Of a stretch of DNA of 64,000 nt, positions 7,753 through 16,894 are shown in pieces; positions within the stretch are counted from its first letter, which is position 1, and each line of letters starts with the position of its first letter. Under the pieces are notes generated by a model. That model was not told the origin of the DNA. It worked only from the letters and a program-made list of their open reading frames with translations, and searched no databases. Source of the stretch: Paradesulfitobacterium ferrireducens. Its GTDB lineage: Bacteria; Bacillota; Desulfitobacteriia; Desulfitobacteriales; Desulfitobacteriaceae. The DNA lies in the NCBI RefSeq assembly GCF_017310645.1, contig NZ_JAFLRH010000034.1, positions 62,001-126,000 of the forward strand, written 5' to 3'. The position numbers were made by a program, and so were the translations under genes.

Positions 7753-9363
7753 TTACCAACAAGCGACCATTCCGTCTGTGCGTGAATCGGTGCCGCCGGT
7801 AAGAACGCCTGTCTTTTGGTCCTTCCAGATAATTTGCCCGCGTCCAAAGCCATAGGGGTCTAACACCATGTTTACGTTGTGCCCTCTCCTGGCTAACGCT
7901 TCTGCAAGATGGGGCGGGAAGGAATGTTCCAGTTCAATACTCCTATCCCCGATCCAGCGCCAGCGGGGGGCGTCTATGGCCGCTTGCGGGTTAAGATGAA
8001 AGTCAACGGTATTCATAATGACTTGGAGGTGCCCTTGGGGCTGCATAAACCCGCCCATCACCCCGAAAGAACCTATCGGCCCATGATCTTTCGTCAAAAA
8101 TCCGGGGATGATGGTGTGGTACGTTCGTTTGCCCGGTTCCAAGCGGTTTGCCGCTGCCGGATCCAAGGAAAAATTATTCCCCCTGTTTTGAAGACTGATG
8201 CCTGTTCCCGGAACGACCAGGCCGGATCCGAAGCCCATATAATTGCTTTGGATGTAGGATACCATGTTGCCCGAGTCGTCAGCAGCTGCCAGATAAACCG
8301 TCCCGCTGCCCGTTGGTTTACCCGCTTCAGGAAAAGAAGCCGTTTCTTTAATCAATTGGCTGCGTTCTTCTGCATAGGCCTTCGAGAGGAGATCCTCAAT
8401 TTTAACGGACATTTTTTCGGGATCGGTAATATAGCGCTTTCCGTCGGCAAAGGCCAGTTTTAAGGCTTCGATTTGGGTATGAAAGGTTTCCGTGGTATCC
8501 CGTTCAGCAAATTCAAAACGGTCTAAAATATTTAAAGCGAGTAAGGTCACCAACCCTTGACCGTTCGGCGGAATCTCCCAGACATCATACCCCCTGTACC
8601 TGACCTTGATGGGTTTTACCCATTGGGGTGAGAAATTTTCAAGATCTTGTTTGCTTAAGTATCCGCCGAATTGTCTGGAGAATTGGTCGATTTTCTCGGC
8701 CAATTCCCCCCGGTATAAGGCTTCGGCTTTGGTCTCGGCAATGAGTTGCAGGCTTTGGGCATGATCCGGAGAATTCCAGATTTCACCGGCAACCGGAGCC
8801 CGTCCTTTGGGCGCAAAGGTTGCAAACCAATTTGCAAATTCGGGTCCGCGCAGCGCTTCAGAATAGGTCGCAAAAGATGTGGCCCAGTATTTGGCTAAGA
8901 CCGGCGACAGGGGGTAACCTTTCTCGGCATACTCTATTGCCGGTTTGAGACAATCGGCAAACGGTATTTTCCCGAAACGGGAGGAGAGGGCCGCCCAGCC
9001 TGCAGGGGCACCCGGAACGGTTACGGGTATCCAGCCGTATTTGGGCATTTGCTTATATCCCATCTTGAGCACGGTTTCTAAAGACAGGGTTTGAGGGGAG
9101 GGGCCGCTCGCGTTGAGACCATACAATTCCCCGTTTGTCCAAACCAGGGCAAAAGCATCGGAACCGATACCGTTGGAAGTCGGTTCTAAGACCGTTAAAC
9201 AGGCCGCGGTTGCAATGGCTGCGTCGATGGCATTGCCGCCTTTTTTGAGGATGTCCAGACCGCCTTGGGCCGCCAGATGCTGGGATGTGGCCACCATTCC
9301 GTTTTGTGCGTAAACGGCTACCCTCTGTGATGGATAAGGATAATACAACGAATCAAAGTTCAT
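7753..9363 (-). CDS. Gamma-glutamyltransferase-family Ntn hydrolase (YwrD-like)
   Basis: This 536-residue member of the gamma-glutamyltransferase superfamily resembles Bacillus YwrD. The N-terminal half has the GGNAIDAAIATAACLTVLEPTSNGIG region common to the family. The autoprocessing site is the Thr in the GSGTVYLAAADD segment, about two thirds along, followed by SYIQSNYMGFGSG. There is no signal peptide, unlike secreted Ggt. The start at 9363 is chosen because GGAGG lies 5 bases before it and overlaps the alternative ATG at 9375. Family members include glutathione hydrolases, acylases and, in Klebsiella purine catabolism, the oxamate amidohydrolase HpxW. An amidase role in nitrogen salvage is possible but unproven. 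Confidence 0.82.
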   Translation of the reverse strand: MNFDSLYYPYPSQRVAVYAQNGMVATSQHLAAQGGLDILKKGGNAIDAAIATAACLTVLEPTSNGIGSDAFALVWTNGELYGLNASGPSPQTLSLETVLKMGYKQMPKYGWIPVTVPGAPAGWAALSSRFGKIPFADCLKPAIEYAEKGYPLSPVLAKYWATSFATYSEALRGPEFANWFATFAPKGRAPVAGEIWNSPDHAQSLQLIAETKAEALYRGELAEKIDQFSRQFGGYLSKQDLENFSPQWVKPIKVRYRGYDVWEIPPNGQGLVTLLALNILDRFEFAERDTTETFHTQIEALKLAFADGKRYITDPEKMSVKIEDLLSKAYAEERSQLIKETASFPEAGKPTGSGTVYLAAADDSGNMVSYIQSNYMGFGSGLVVPGTGISLQNRGNNFSLDPAAANRLEPGKRTYHTIIPGFLTKDHGPIGSFGVMGGFMQPQGHLQVIMNTVDFHLNPQAAIDAPRWRWIGDRSIELEHSFPPHLAEALARRGHNVNMVLDPYGFGRGQIIWKDQKTGVLTGGTDSRTDGMVACW

Positions 9364-9554
9364 ATTAGCCTCCATGCAATGTAAATGTTTGTAAGAATAA
9401 TCAAGTCGCCTAAGGTTTTAATCAGTAAGTTATTTTCGGTTAACTGAACAATTTCCATGTGAAAATCCCTGATTCTTTCCAAAACGGAATCGAACCCCTC
9501 ATTATGATAAGCAATGGTTTCAGCTTGCACGATATTGTTCAGAACCTGCAACAT
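9360..9554 (-). CDS. Possible small protein (64 residues), weakly supported
   Basis: An ATG at 9554 lies four bases after the MFS stop codon. It opens a 64-codon frame whose TGA overlaps the next gene's ATG in an ATGA arrangement (9363-9360). That geometry suggests translational coupling to the Ggt-like gene. The predicted product is part charged, part hydrophobic, ending ILTNIYIAWRLI, and is not recognised. There is no good RBS before the ATG, and the GGAGG before the next gene is enough to start that gene alone. It may be spurious. Confidence 0.3.
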   Translation of the reverse strand: MLQVLNNIVQAETIAYHNEGFDSVLERIRDFHMEIVQLTENNLLIKTLGDLIILTNIYIAWRLI

Positions 9555-9558
9555 GGAC

Positions 9559-10764
9559 TTAGAATTTTTGAGCTTGGTAAATACTTTCTCCAACCTGGGA
9601 TTGGCGGCTGAATGCCAGGTAGAATGCCAAAGCCAGCACCGCCGGGATAACATTCAACAGATACATCATACGATAGCCGACCGCTTGGGCCACCACTCCC
9701 CATAAGACGGAACCAAGGCCCACTCCGATATCGAAGACTGTGAAGTAGGTGCCGACGGCTGCACCGCGCCGGTCCGGCGGGACATTTAAGACAGACAATG
9801 CCTGCAGGCTCGGTTGGACAGCACCGAATCCAATCCCAAAGACAATTGCGGCTGCGATAAACATCGTTAAAGATTGGGCAAGGAAAAATAAAACCATGGT
9901 CAGGGTTACGATGACCAGTCCGGGAATGACTACAATATCAAAGCCCCGTTGATCCGCGAGACGCCCCAGTATGGGCCGGCTGAGAGTAATCGTCACGGCG
10001 TAAACTGTGAAAAAGATTCCAATTCCGCTGATTCCCCTTTGGGCACCGTACAGGGCGAGGAAAGACAGGACTGAGGAATAAACCAAAGTGATAAAGAAGG
10101 CAACCAGAGAAGGGCGAAGGGCGCGCTTTTCTATGAGCATCGATTTGGCGGCGCTGGGGTTGTGATCCACTTTTCTATATGAGATTAAGACGGCTGCCAG
10201 CAAAGAGACTAAAATAGCAAACGTCGACCCCAAGAAGAGCACGCTAAAATGATACTTCTCAATGATAAAGAGAGAGAGGGCGGGAGCAATCCCCATGGCT
10301 GCGCTCATGGCCAGGCCAAAATACCCCATTCCTTCGCCCAGCCTGCTCTTTGGGATCGCATCGGCGGCAACTGTTCCGGCTGCGGTGTTGCAGTAACCCC
10401 AACCAAATCCCTGGATGAAACGGAAAAGCAAGAAGATGAATAAACCCTGGACCCAGGTAAAAACCAGGGAGCACAGCATAAAAATCGCCAGGCCCAAAAG
10501 ATAAATCCCGCGGCGGCCATGCCTGTCAAGTGTACGCCCGGCAAAAGGCCGGATAAGTACCGCAGAGATTAAGAATACGCCCATGGCCAGCCCGGATAAA
10601 CTTTCCTTGCCGCTGATATTTTTGATGTATATGGGCAAAGTCGGGAGCAGCATGTAAAATCCAATATAAGTTGCAAAGTTGGAAATGAGCACCAGGAGGA
10701 AGTTTTTGGTCCATAGGGGTTCTGCTAAAGAACCATGCACAGACGATTTGGTAAGAATACTCAA
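9559..10764 (-). CDS. MFS transporter (12 TM)
   Basis: This 401-residue major facilitator protein has about 12 hydrophobic segments. The loop 2-3 signature appears as RPFAGRTLDRHGRRG, with a weaker repeat (SRPILGRLADQRGFD) in the second half. It resembles YfkF/YwoG-like drug-exporter branches, and the substrate is unknown. The start is taken as TTG 10764, 8 bases after AAAGGTGG, which places the first helix (FLLVLISNFATYIGFY) about 20 residues in. The frame stays open upstream to an ATG at 10887, but that extension is basic and unlike MFS proteins. It is divergent from argF. Confidence 0.85.
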   Translation of the reverse strand: MSILTKSSVHGSLAEPLWTKNFLLVLISNFATYIGFYMLLPTLPIYIKNISGKESLSGLAMGVFLISAVLIRPFAGRTLDRHGRRGIYLLGLAIFMLCSLVFTWVQGLFIFLLFRFIQGFGWGYCNTAAGTVAADAIPKSRLGEGMGYFGLAMSAAMGIAPALSLFIIEKYHFSVLFLGSTFAILVSLLAAVLISYRKVDHNPSAAKSMLIEKRALRPSLVAFFITLVYSSVLSFLALYGAQRGISGIGIFFTVYAVTITLSRPILGRLADQRGFDIVVIPGLVIVTLTMVLFFLAQSLTMFIAAAIVFGIGFGAVQPSLQALSVLNVPPDRRGAAVGTYFTVFDIGVGLGSVLWGVVAQAVGYRMMYLLNVIPAVLALAFYLAFSRQSQVGESIYQAQKF

Positions 10765-10891
10765 TAAGTTCGCCACCTTTGGAAAATTCGGAAAACTACT
10801 CAACGTATTGTATTCGGCAGCGGAATATATTTTCCTGCATTTCTTGAAACATCTTCTCTTTTCAGGAACATGTTGCATCCGTGGCACGATG

Positions 10892-10923
10892 ATTGCATAA
10901 ATAACACAATTATTGCATAAATA
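10892..10923. repeat. Direct repeat in the MFS-argF divergent region
   Basis: ATTGCATAAATA occurs at 10892-10903 and again at 10912-10923, exactly 20 bases apart (about two helical turns). This suggests a regulator binding the same face of the DNA between the divergent MFS and argF genes. The repeat partly resembles ARG-box half-sites (TGNAT/ATWCA). Confidence 0.5.
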
Positions 10924-10963
10924 TTGGAGTGCTTTTTGGTATCATATCCCAGCACATTTTCTA

Positions 10964-10992
10964 TTGAATTTTTATACACTAAATAGTATAAT
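10964..10992 (+). promoter_or_regulatory. argF promoter with overlapping ARG box
   Basis: TTGAAT (10964-10969) and TATAAT (10987-10992) are separated by 17 bases. The -35 hexamer is embedded in TGAATTTTTATACA (10965-10978), which matches the ArgR box consensus TGAATWWWWATTCA with one mismatch. A second, weaker site (GTATAATCATACA) covers the -10. Arginine-dependent repression by ArgR is the natural reading. Confidence 0.75.
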
Positions 10993-11028
10993 CATACACA
11001 TCAAGAAGAGAGGAAATGGTGATAAGAG

Positions 11029-11973
11029 ATGACACAGCTAAACAAGGAAAAATTCAAAGGCAGAGATTTTATCTCTTTGCACGATTTTTCGCAAGAAGAG
11101 ATTGCTTATATGTTAAAAATTGCAGCAGATTTGAAGCGGGAGCGCAAAGAGGGCATTCCGCATCCGCACCTGCAAGGAAAAACCTTGGCCATGATGTTTA
11201 CCAAGTCTTCCACCCGGACCAGGGTTGCGTTTGAAGTGGGGATGTATCAGCTCGGGGGCCAGGCTCTTTTTCTAAGCAGCCGGGATATTCAGTTGGGGCG
11301 CGGGGAAAGCATCGCCGATACAGCCCGGGTGCTGTCGCGCATGGTGGACGGGATTATGATCCGAACCTTCAGCCATCAGGAAGTGCTGAACCTGGCCGAG
11401 TATGCCACGGTTCCGGTGATTAACGGTCTGACAGACCTGCTCCATCCAACTCAAGTGCTGGCGGATTTATTGACTATCCAGGAGCATAAGGGTGAACTGG
11501 CGGGCCTTAAATTAGTTTACATCGGAGATGGAAACAATATGTCGCATTCCCTGATGTTTGGCGGAGCCAAAATGGGAATGCATGTCGTGATTGCCTGCCC
11601 CGATGCCTACCGGCCGAACCCGGAAATTATCGCGTTGGCTGAGGAAGATGCCAAGGCCAACGGGGGTAAAGTGGAAGTCATATCCGACCTGCAAGCGGCT
11701 GCAGAGGGTGCGGATGTGCTCTATACCGATGTGTGGGCCAGCATGGGCCAGGAACAGGAAGCTGAGATCCGGAAACAGGCCTTCTCTTCCTACCAGATTA
11801 ACGCGGAGCTGTTAAAGGCGGCCGCCAAGGATGCCATTGTGCTGCACTGCCTGCCGGCTCACCATGGGGAAGAAATTACGCACGAGGTATTTGAAGGTCC
11901 GCAGTCCGTAGTCTTTGACGAGGCTGAAAACCGCCTTCATGCTCACAAAGCGATTATGGCGTTGGTAATGTAA
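11029..11973 (+). CDS. argF: Ornithine carbamoyltransferase
   Basis: This 314-residue enzyme transfers the carbamoyl group from carbamoyl phosphate to ornithine to give citrulline. The carbamoyl-phosphate motif STRTR is at residues 61-65 and HPTQ at 139-142. The ornithine/C-terminal motif HCLPAH is present near residue 275. The anabolic role is supported by the ARG box promoter and by argG 25 bases downstream. It is clearly distinct from the second transcarbamoylase in the window (35786-36790), which lacks the HCLP motif. Confidence 0.97.
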   Translation: MTQLNKEKFKGRDFISLHDFSQEEIAYMLKIAADLKRERKEGIPHPHLQGKTLAMMFTKSSTRTRVAFEVGMYQLGGQALFLSSRDIQLGRGESIADTARVLSRMVDGIMIRTFSHQEVLNLAEYATVPVINGLTDLLHPTQVLADLLTIQEHKGELAGLKLVYIGDGNNMSHSLMFGGAKMGMHVVIACPDAYRPNPEIIALAEEDAKANGGKVEVISDLQAAAEGADVLYTDVWASMGQEQEAEIRKQAFSSYQINAELLKAAAKDAIVLHCLPAHHGEEITHEVFEGPQSVVFDEAENRLHAHKAIMALVM

Positions 11974-11998
11974 AATAAGAGTTGGGAGGAAAGAATGT

Positions 11999-13204
11999 AT
12001 GAAAAAGGTTGTGTTAGCGTATTCCGGAGGGTTGGACACCTCCATCATCATACCCTGGCTGAAAGAGAATTACGGGTATGAAGTGATTGCTATGGCTGCA
12101 GACTTGGGCCAGGGGGAAGAACTGGAGCCTCTTAATGAAAAGGCGATTAAAAGCGGAGCCAGCAAAATCTACATTGAAGACCTGAAGGAAGAATTTGTGA
12201 CCGGCTTCATTTATCCGACCTTAAAAGCGGGAGCGGTTTATGAAGGACAGTATTTGCTCGGCACCTCCTTTGCCCGTCCCCTGATTGCGAAACGGTTGGT
12301 GGAAATCGCGGAAAAAGAGGGCGCGGTCGCAATTGCCCACGGGGCCACCGGTAAAGGAAACGACCAAGTGCGTTTTGAATTGAGTGTCAAGGCTCTAAAT
12401 CCTGATCTTCAAATTATTGCTCCCTGGCGCTTATGGGATATTAAGTCGCGCGAAGATGCCATTGATTATGCCCAGGCCAGAGGGATTCCGGTTCCGGTCA
12501 CCAAAGACCGTCCTTACAGCATGGACCGCAACTTATGGCATCTAAGCCATGAGGGCGGAGATCTGGAAGACCCTTGGAATGAACCGCAAACAGACATCTA
12601 TTTGCTGGGTGTGGCTCCGGAAAATGCCCCTGACACCCCGACTTATATCGAATTGGAATTTGACAAAGGGATCCCGATAGCGCTGGACGGGGAAAAATTA
12701 TCTCCGGTCGCCTTGGTTGAGAAGCTGAATGAACTGGGCGGGCAAAACGGAGTCGGAATCGTGGACATGGTGGAAAACCGCCTGGTCGGGATGAAATCAC
12801 GCGGTGTCTACGAGACTCCCGGGGGTACCATTCTTTATGCCGCCCATCAAGCCCTGGAACACCTGACTTTGGACCGCCAGACTCTTCATTATAAAGAGCA
12901 AATTGCCCTTAAATATGCGGAGCTGGTGTATGACGGCGTTTGGTATTCTCCGCTCAGGCAAGCGCTCGATGCCTTTGTGGATGTAACCCAGCAAAATGTG
13001 ACCGGAACGGTGCGGATGAAGCTTTATAAAGGAAATTGCACTCCGGCTGGGGCCAAGTCCCCGTATTCCCTGTACAACCAGGAATTTGTCACCTTCGGGA
13101 GGGATGGGGTCTATAATCAGAAAGACGCTGAAGGCTTCATCAATCTCTTTGGATTGCCGCTCAAAGTAAGAGCACTGATGGAGAAAAAAGCTGGTCTTCG
13201 CTAG
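11999..13204 (+). CDS. argG: Argininosuccinate synthase
   Basis: This 401-residue enzyme condenses citrulline and aspartate using ATP. The N-terminal PP-loop [10 protein letters not shown] is at residues 7-16, and the [13 protein letters not shown] segment is near residue 117. The start ATG 11999 follows GGGAGGAAAG. It forms an argFG operon with the preceding gene and ends at an intrinsic terminator. argH is not adjacent but lies 33 kb away in the same window. Confidence 0.98.
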   Translation: MKKVVLAYSGGLDTSIIIPWLKENYGYEVIAMAADLGQGEELEPLNEKAIKSGASKIYIEDLKEEFVTGFIYPTLKAGAVYEGQYLLGTSFARPLIAKRLVEIAEKEGAVAIAHGATGKGNDQVRFELSVKALNPDLQIIAPWRLWDIKSREDAIDYAQARGIPVPVTKDRPYSMDRNLWHLSHEGGDLEDPWNEPQTDIYLLGVAPENAPDTPTYIELEFDKGIPIALDGEKLSPVALVEKLNELGGQNGVGIVDMVENRLVGMKSRGVYETPGGTILYAAHQALEHLTLDRQTLHYKEQIALKYAELVYDGVWYSPLRQALDAFVDVTQQNVTGTVRMKLYKGNCTPAGAKSPYSLYNQEFVTFGRDGVYNQKDAEGFINLFGLPLKVRALMEKKAGLR

Positions 13205-13244
13205 AAAACTTTAGCAGACGGGGCGTAACTATAAAATCCTTTAG

Positions 13245-13287
13245 AAAAAGACTCTGCATCTAAAACTAGATTGCGAAGTCTTTTTTC
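13245..13287 (+). terminator. Intrinsic terminator of argFG
   Basis: AAAAAGACT...AGTCTTTTTT forms the base of an imperfect stem-loop, with ATCTA/TAGAT pairing further in, followed by a six-T run at 13281-13286. Confidence 0.75.
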
Positions 13288-13328
13288 TTTGAAAAAACAA
13301 GGAAATACATATCAAGATTAAACGAATG

Positions 13329-13342
13329 TATCAAAATGAGAT
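13329..13342. promoter_or_regulatory. Upstream activator site 1 of xdhABC (GTATCA-N3-TGAGAT)
   Basis: GTATCA-AAA-TGAGAT spans 13328-13342. It is one of five sites of the same family (GTMTCA-N3-TGAKAY) in the window. It lies about 143 bases upstream of the -24 element of the xdhABC sigma-54 promoter. The proposed binder is the YgeV-like activator encoded at 32361-34124. Confidence 0.55.
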
Positions 13343-13407
13343 TTGAACGGCCAAGGCTTGGAAAATCGTTAAAAAATACTGGACTTGTGAAATATGGTAC
13401 GTTACAT

Positions 13408-13424
13408 TATCTCAATCTGAGATA
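13408..13424. promoter_or_regulatory. Upstream activator site 2 of xdhABC (perfect palindrome)
   Basis: TATCTCA-ATC-TGAGATA is a perfect 7-3-7 palindrome centred about 63 bases before the -24 element. With the site at 13329 it forms a typical pair of enhancer sites. Confidence 0.65.
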
Positions 13425-13476
13425 GTATAACCTTGAAAAAGGCTTAAACAACTGCCCCCAGACTTGAAGGTTGCCT

Positions 13477-13493
13477 CTGGCATGTTTCTTGCT
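13477..13493 (+). promoter_or_regulatory. Sigma-54 promoter of xdhABC
   Basis: CTGGCATGTTTCTTGCT has GG and GC exactly 10 bases apart (13479-13480 and 13491-13492), matching the TGGCAC-N5-TTGCW consensus closely. Transcription would start near 13504, leaving a leader of about 200 bases before xdhA. Confidence 0.85.
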
Positions 13494-13559
13494 TTAATAA
13501 CAATTTTATCTGAGGTTTTTTACCCATGCAAGAACTGGCCCAATTATAAAGGAAACTTA

Positions 13560-13647
13560 CTTCAGATGGAGTTTTAACTCCACCTGAAGTTTAGTTGAAC
13601 TTATCCAGGGGCTTAGCGCCACTTAGTGGCGGTTAGCCATCGGATAA
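13560..13647 (+). promoter_or_regulatory. Structured leader of xdhABC with two hairpins
   Basis: Hairpin 1 pairs 13560-13572 with 13577-13589 (12 of 13 positions, TTTA loop). Hairpin 2 has outer TTATCC/GGATAA (13601-13606 with 13642-13647) and inner GGCTTAGCGCCAC/GTGGCGGTTAGCC (13610-13622 with 13626-13638, about 10 of 13 pairs). Neither has a following T-run, so they do not look like terminators. Both lie in the transcribed leader downstream of the sigma-54 promoter. I cannot match them to a known riboswitch. Confidence 0.5.
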
Positions 13648-13705
13648 ATCTAATTTAATATAATGTGACTTTTTATTATGTTCAAAGAAAGGGTGAGGGT
13701 GGAAT

Positions 13706-15997
13706 ATGGCTTTTTCGGTCGTGGGAAAAAGTGTGCAGAGAGTGGATGCGGTGGCCAAAGTTACAGGCAAAGCCAAGTACACCGATGATTTCTACGAAAG
13801 AGATATGCTGGTTGGCAAGATCTTACGCAGCCCCTATGCCCATGCCAAAGTCAAAAAGATTGATGTCAGCAAAGCCAAGGCATTGCCGGGGGTAGAGGCT
13901 GTTCTTACTTACTGGGACGTGCCGCACCTTAAATTTGCGACAGCCGGGCATCCCTATGCCCTTGATCCCAGCCACCGGGATAAAGAAGATCGCTTCATTC
14001 TTACGGACAAAGCGCGCTTTGTGGGCGATGCGGTGGCGGCAGTGGTGGCCACGGACGAGCTGATCGCCCAGCAGGCATTGCAGCTAATTGAAGTGGAGTA
14101 CGAGGTGCTGGAGGCTCTGACCACCCCGGAAAAGGCCTTGGGGGAAGGCGCGCCCCTCATTCACGAGGACTGTGAGCGCAATATTTTGGCTGCGCGCGGC
14201 TACCATATCGGAGATGTTGAAGCAAGTTTCGCGGAATCAGATTATGTGATTGAAGGGGAGTACGAGACCAGCATTGTCCAGCACTGCCACCTGGAAAACC
14301 ACATTTCTTACGCGCGTCAGGACTCGGACGGCCGGATCATCATTGTCTCTTCGACCCAAATCCCGCACATTACGCGCCGGATTGTGGCCCAGGCTCTGGG
14401 GCTGCCCTGGGGCAGGGTGCGGGTGCTGAAGCCTTACATCGGCGGCGGGTTTGGAAACAAGCAGGATGTCTGTGTCGAGCCTTTGAACGCGGCCATGACT
14501 CTGGCTGTCGGCGGCCGGCCCGTTAAGCTTGAGCTTTCCCGGGAAGAATGCATGATTGACACCCGCACCCGCCATGCTTTTAAGTTCAAAATGAAAACCG
14601 GGGTTTCCAAAGCGGGTAAATTAAAGGGAATTCAGATCGAAGCCATCTCCAACACCGGGGCTTATGCTTCGCACGGACATTCGATTGCCATGAGCGCAGG
14701 CACCAAGTTCCGGCCGCTCTATGCCTTTGAATCGATTAAGTACGACCCGGTCACGGTGTACACTAACCTGCCGGCGGCAGGGGCTATGCGCGGCTATGGG
14801 GTTCCCCAAATCCAGTTTGCCCTGGAAAGCCATATTGAGGATATCGTGAACAAGCTCGGATTTGACCCGATTGAATTCCGGCGGCGGAACTTAGCCGGTG
14901 TCGGGTATGTCGATCCCTTAAGCAAGAATAAAGTCTACAGCAACGGCTTGGCAGAGTGCATCACCAAAGGGAAAGAACTGATCCGCTGGGAGGAGAAACA
15001 AGCGGGCTACAGCAGGCAGAGCGGGGACAGACGCCGCGGCCTGGGACTGGCCTGCTTCGCCTACGCTTCCGGGACCCATCCCGTGGGCCTGGAACTTTCC
15101 GGAGCGCGCATTGTGCTCAATCAGGACGGCTCGGTGCAGCTGCAGATCGGGGCTACGGAAATCGGCCAGGGCAGTGATACCGTCTTTGCCCAGATGGCGG
15201 CCGAGGTTTTGGGCCTGCCCATGGACATGGTGCATGTTATCTCTACCCAGGACACGGACATTACCCCGTTTGACACCGGTGCCTACGCTTCCAGGCAGAC
15301 GTATATTGCCGGGATGGCGGTAAAAAAGGCCGCCTTGGAAGTAAAAGAAAAAATTCTTAACTTTGTCTGGGGAATGACCGATATTCCGGCAGAGATGCTG
15401 GATCTGAAAGAACAAAACGTCGTCTACAAGCACTCCGGCGAAGTGGTTCTGCCTTTGGCCGAAGTCGCCATGCACACTTACTATGACACGGTCTTCGCCC
15501 AACCGATTACGAGTGATACTTCCAATAATGCCCGAGTCAATGCCATGTCCTTTGGCGTGACTTTTGCAGAGGTTGAGATTGATCTAAAAACCGGGAAAAT
15601 AGAGGTCAAGGAAATTTTCAACGTCCACGACTCGGGCAAGATCATCAATCCCAAGCTGGCCGAGGGGCAAGTGCACGGCGGGGTCAGCATGGGCATCGGC
15701 TATGCCCTGTCCGAGCAAATGCTCTTTGATGAGGAGACAGGCAAACCTTTGAATAATAACTTGCTTGATTACAAATTGCCGACCATCATGGATACTCCGG
15801 ACATTGGCGTGGCCTTTGTGGAAACCGAGGAACCATCTGGTGCTTTTGGGGTAAAGTCTCTGGGAGAACCCCCGGCCATTTCCCCCGCACCCGCGATCAG
15901 GAATGCAGTCTTGGCTGCGACCGGAGTGAAATTTAACCGCTTGCCCATGAACCCGCAGCGCGTGTTCGAGAAGTTTAAGCAAGCAGGCTTAATTTAG
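13706..15997 (+). CDS. xdhA: Xanthine dehydrogenase-type molybdenum hydroxylase, Mo-binding subunit
   Basis: This 763-residue large subunit of a three-component molybdenum hydroxylase carries the molybdopterin cofactor and hydroxylates purines or related heterocycles. Family hallmarks are the N-terminal RVDAVAKVTGKAKYTDD, the GGGFGNK loop near residue 248, GAMRGYGVPQ near residue 355, and the catalytic Glu region EPPAISPAPAIRNAV near the C-terminus. The length is close to E. coli XdhA (about 750). It heads an operon with FAD and 2Fe-2S subunits. The start ATG 13706 follows GGGTGAGGGTGG. Sigma-54 control is predicted from the promoter at 13477. Confidence 0.93.
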   Translation: MAFSVVGKSVQRVDAVAKVTGKAKYTDDFYERDMLVGKILRSPYAHAKVKKIDVSKAKALPGVEAVLTYWDVPHLKFATAGHPYALDPSHRDKEDRFILTDKARFVGDAVAAVVATDELIAQQALQLIEVEYEVLEALTTPEKALGEGAPLIHEDCERNILAARGYHIGDVEASFAESDYVIEGEYETSIVQHCHLENHISYARQDSDGRIIIVSSTQIPHITRRIVAQALGLPWGRVRVLKPYIGGGFGNKQDVCVEPLNAAMTLAVGGRPVKLELSREECMIDTRTRHAFKFKMKTGVSKAGKLKGIQIEAISNTGAYASHGHSIAMSAGTKFRPLYAFESIKYDPVTVYTNLPAAGAMRGYGVPQIQFALESHIEDIVNKLGFDPIEFRRRNLAGVGYVDPLSKNKVYSNGLAECITKGKELIRWEEKQAGYSRQSGDRRRGLGLACFAYASGTHPVGLELSGARIVLNQDGSVQLQIGATEIGQGSDTVFAQMAAEVLGLPMDMVHVISTQDTDITPFDTGAYASRQTYIAGMAVKKAALEVKEKILNFVWGMTDIPAEMLDLKEQNVVYKHSGEVVLPLAEVAMHTYYDTVFAQPITSDTSNNARVNAMSFGVTFAEVEIDLKTGKIEVKEIFNVHDSGKIINPKLAEGQVHGGVSMGIGYALSEQMLFDEETGKPLNNNLLDYKLPTIMDTPDIGVAFVETEEPSGAFGVKSLGEPPAISPAPAIRNAVLAATGVKFNRLPMNPQRVFEKFKQAGLI

Positions 15998-16012
15998 GAA
16001 GGCGGTGATTTG

Positions 16013-16894
16013 ATGTATAACATTAAAGGATACCTGGACGCCTGCACCGTTAGCGAAGCCATAGAACTTTTGGCCCAAAATCCCAATTTAAGAATCATTG
16101 CCGGCGGCACTGATGTGCTCATTAAAATGCAGCATGGGCAGTTTCAAGAAGCCGAACTTTTAAGCATTCGCACTCTCGAGTCTATGGCAGATATTAAAAA
16201 GCTGGAAGACGGTACGATGATCATTGGAGCTTTGGCTACTTTCAGCCAAATCTTTAATGATCCGATAATCCAAGCCGAGATTCCGGCCCTGGCGGAAGCG
16301 GCCGTCTCGATGGGCGGTCCCCAGATCCGCAACATCGCGACCATCGGTGGGAATATCTGCAATGGAGCAACTTCGGCAGACAGCGCCTCCACCCTCTTTG
16401 CCCTCAATGCCAGCTTGCGGCTGGAGTCAAAGACCGGTGCCAGGCTGGTTCCGATCCGGGAATTCTACCTGGGCCCGGGGAAAGTGGACCTGAAGCCCGG
16501 GGAAATATTAACGGAATTCCGGGTTGCTCCTGAAGACTACCGGGGTTTTGGCGGGCATTATATCAAGTTTGCGGCGCGCAAGGCTATGGATATCGCTACC
16601 TTAGGGGTGTCCGTGATGTGCAAGGTCGCCGCCAAGACTTTGACCGAAGTCAGAATCGGGCTCGGAGTCGCCGGACCAACCCCGCTCCGCTGTGTCGAGG
16701 CCGAAGAGTTTGCCAAAGGCCAGGAGATTTCAAAGGATACCCTGGCCCAAATCGGCAAGCTGGCCGTGAAATCCACCAATGCCAGGACATCCTGGCGGGC
16801 TTCCAAAGAATACCGGGAACACCTGGTTGAGGAATTGGTCCAGAGAGCGCTCAAGACTGCCATTGTCAGAGCTGGAGGTGAAGAACTTGCTTAA
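16013..16894 (+). CDS. xdhB: Xanthine dehydrogenase FAD-binding subunit
   Basis: This 293-residue FAD subunit moves electrons from the iron-sulfur clusters to NAD or another acceptor. FAD-binding motifs are IIAGGTDVLIKM (near residue 30) and IRNIATIGGNICNGATSADS (near residue 105). The start ATG 16013 is chosen with GGCGGTG upstream; an in-frame TTG immediately before it is less likely. It lies 15 bases after xdhA and overlaps the start of xdhC by 8 bases, so the three are translationally linked. Confidence 0.93.
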   Translation: MYNIKGYLDACTVSEAIELLAQNPNLRIIAGGTDVLIKMQHGQFQEAELLSIRTLESMADIKKLEDGTMIIGALATFSQIFNDPIIQAEIPALAEAAVSMGGPQIRNIATIGGNICNGATSADSASTLFALNASLRLESKTGARLVPIREFYLGPGKVDLKPGEILTEFRVAPEDYRGFGGHYIKFAARKAMDIATLGVSVMCKVAAKTLTEVRIGLGVAGPTPLRCVEAEEFAKGQEISKDTLAQIGKLAVKSTNARTSWRASKEYREHLVEELVQRALKTAIVRAGGEELA

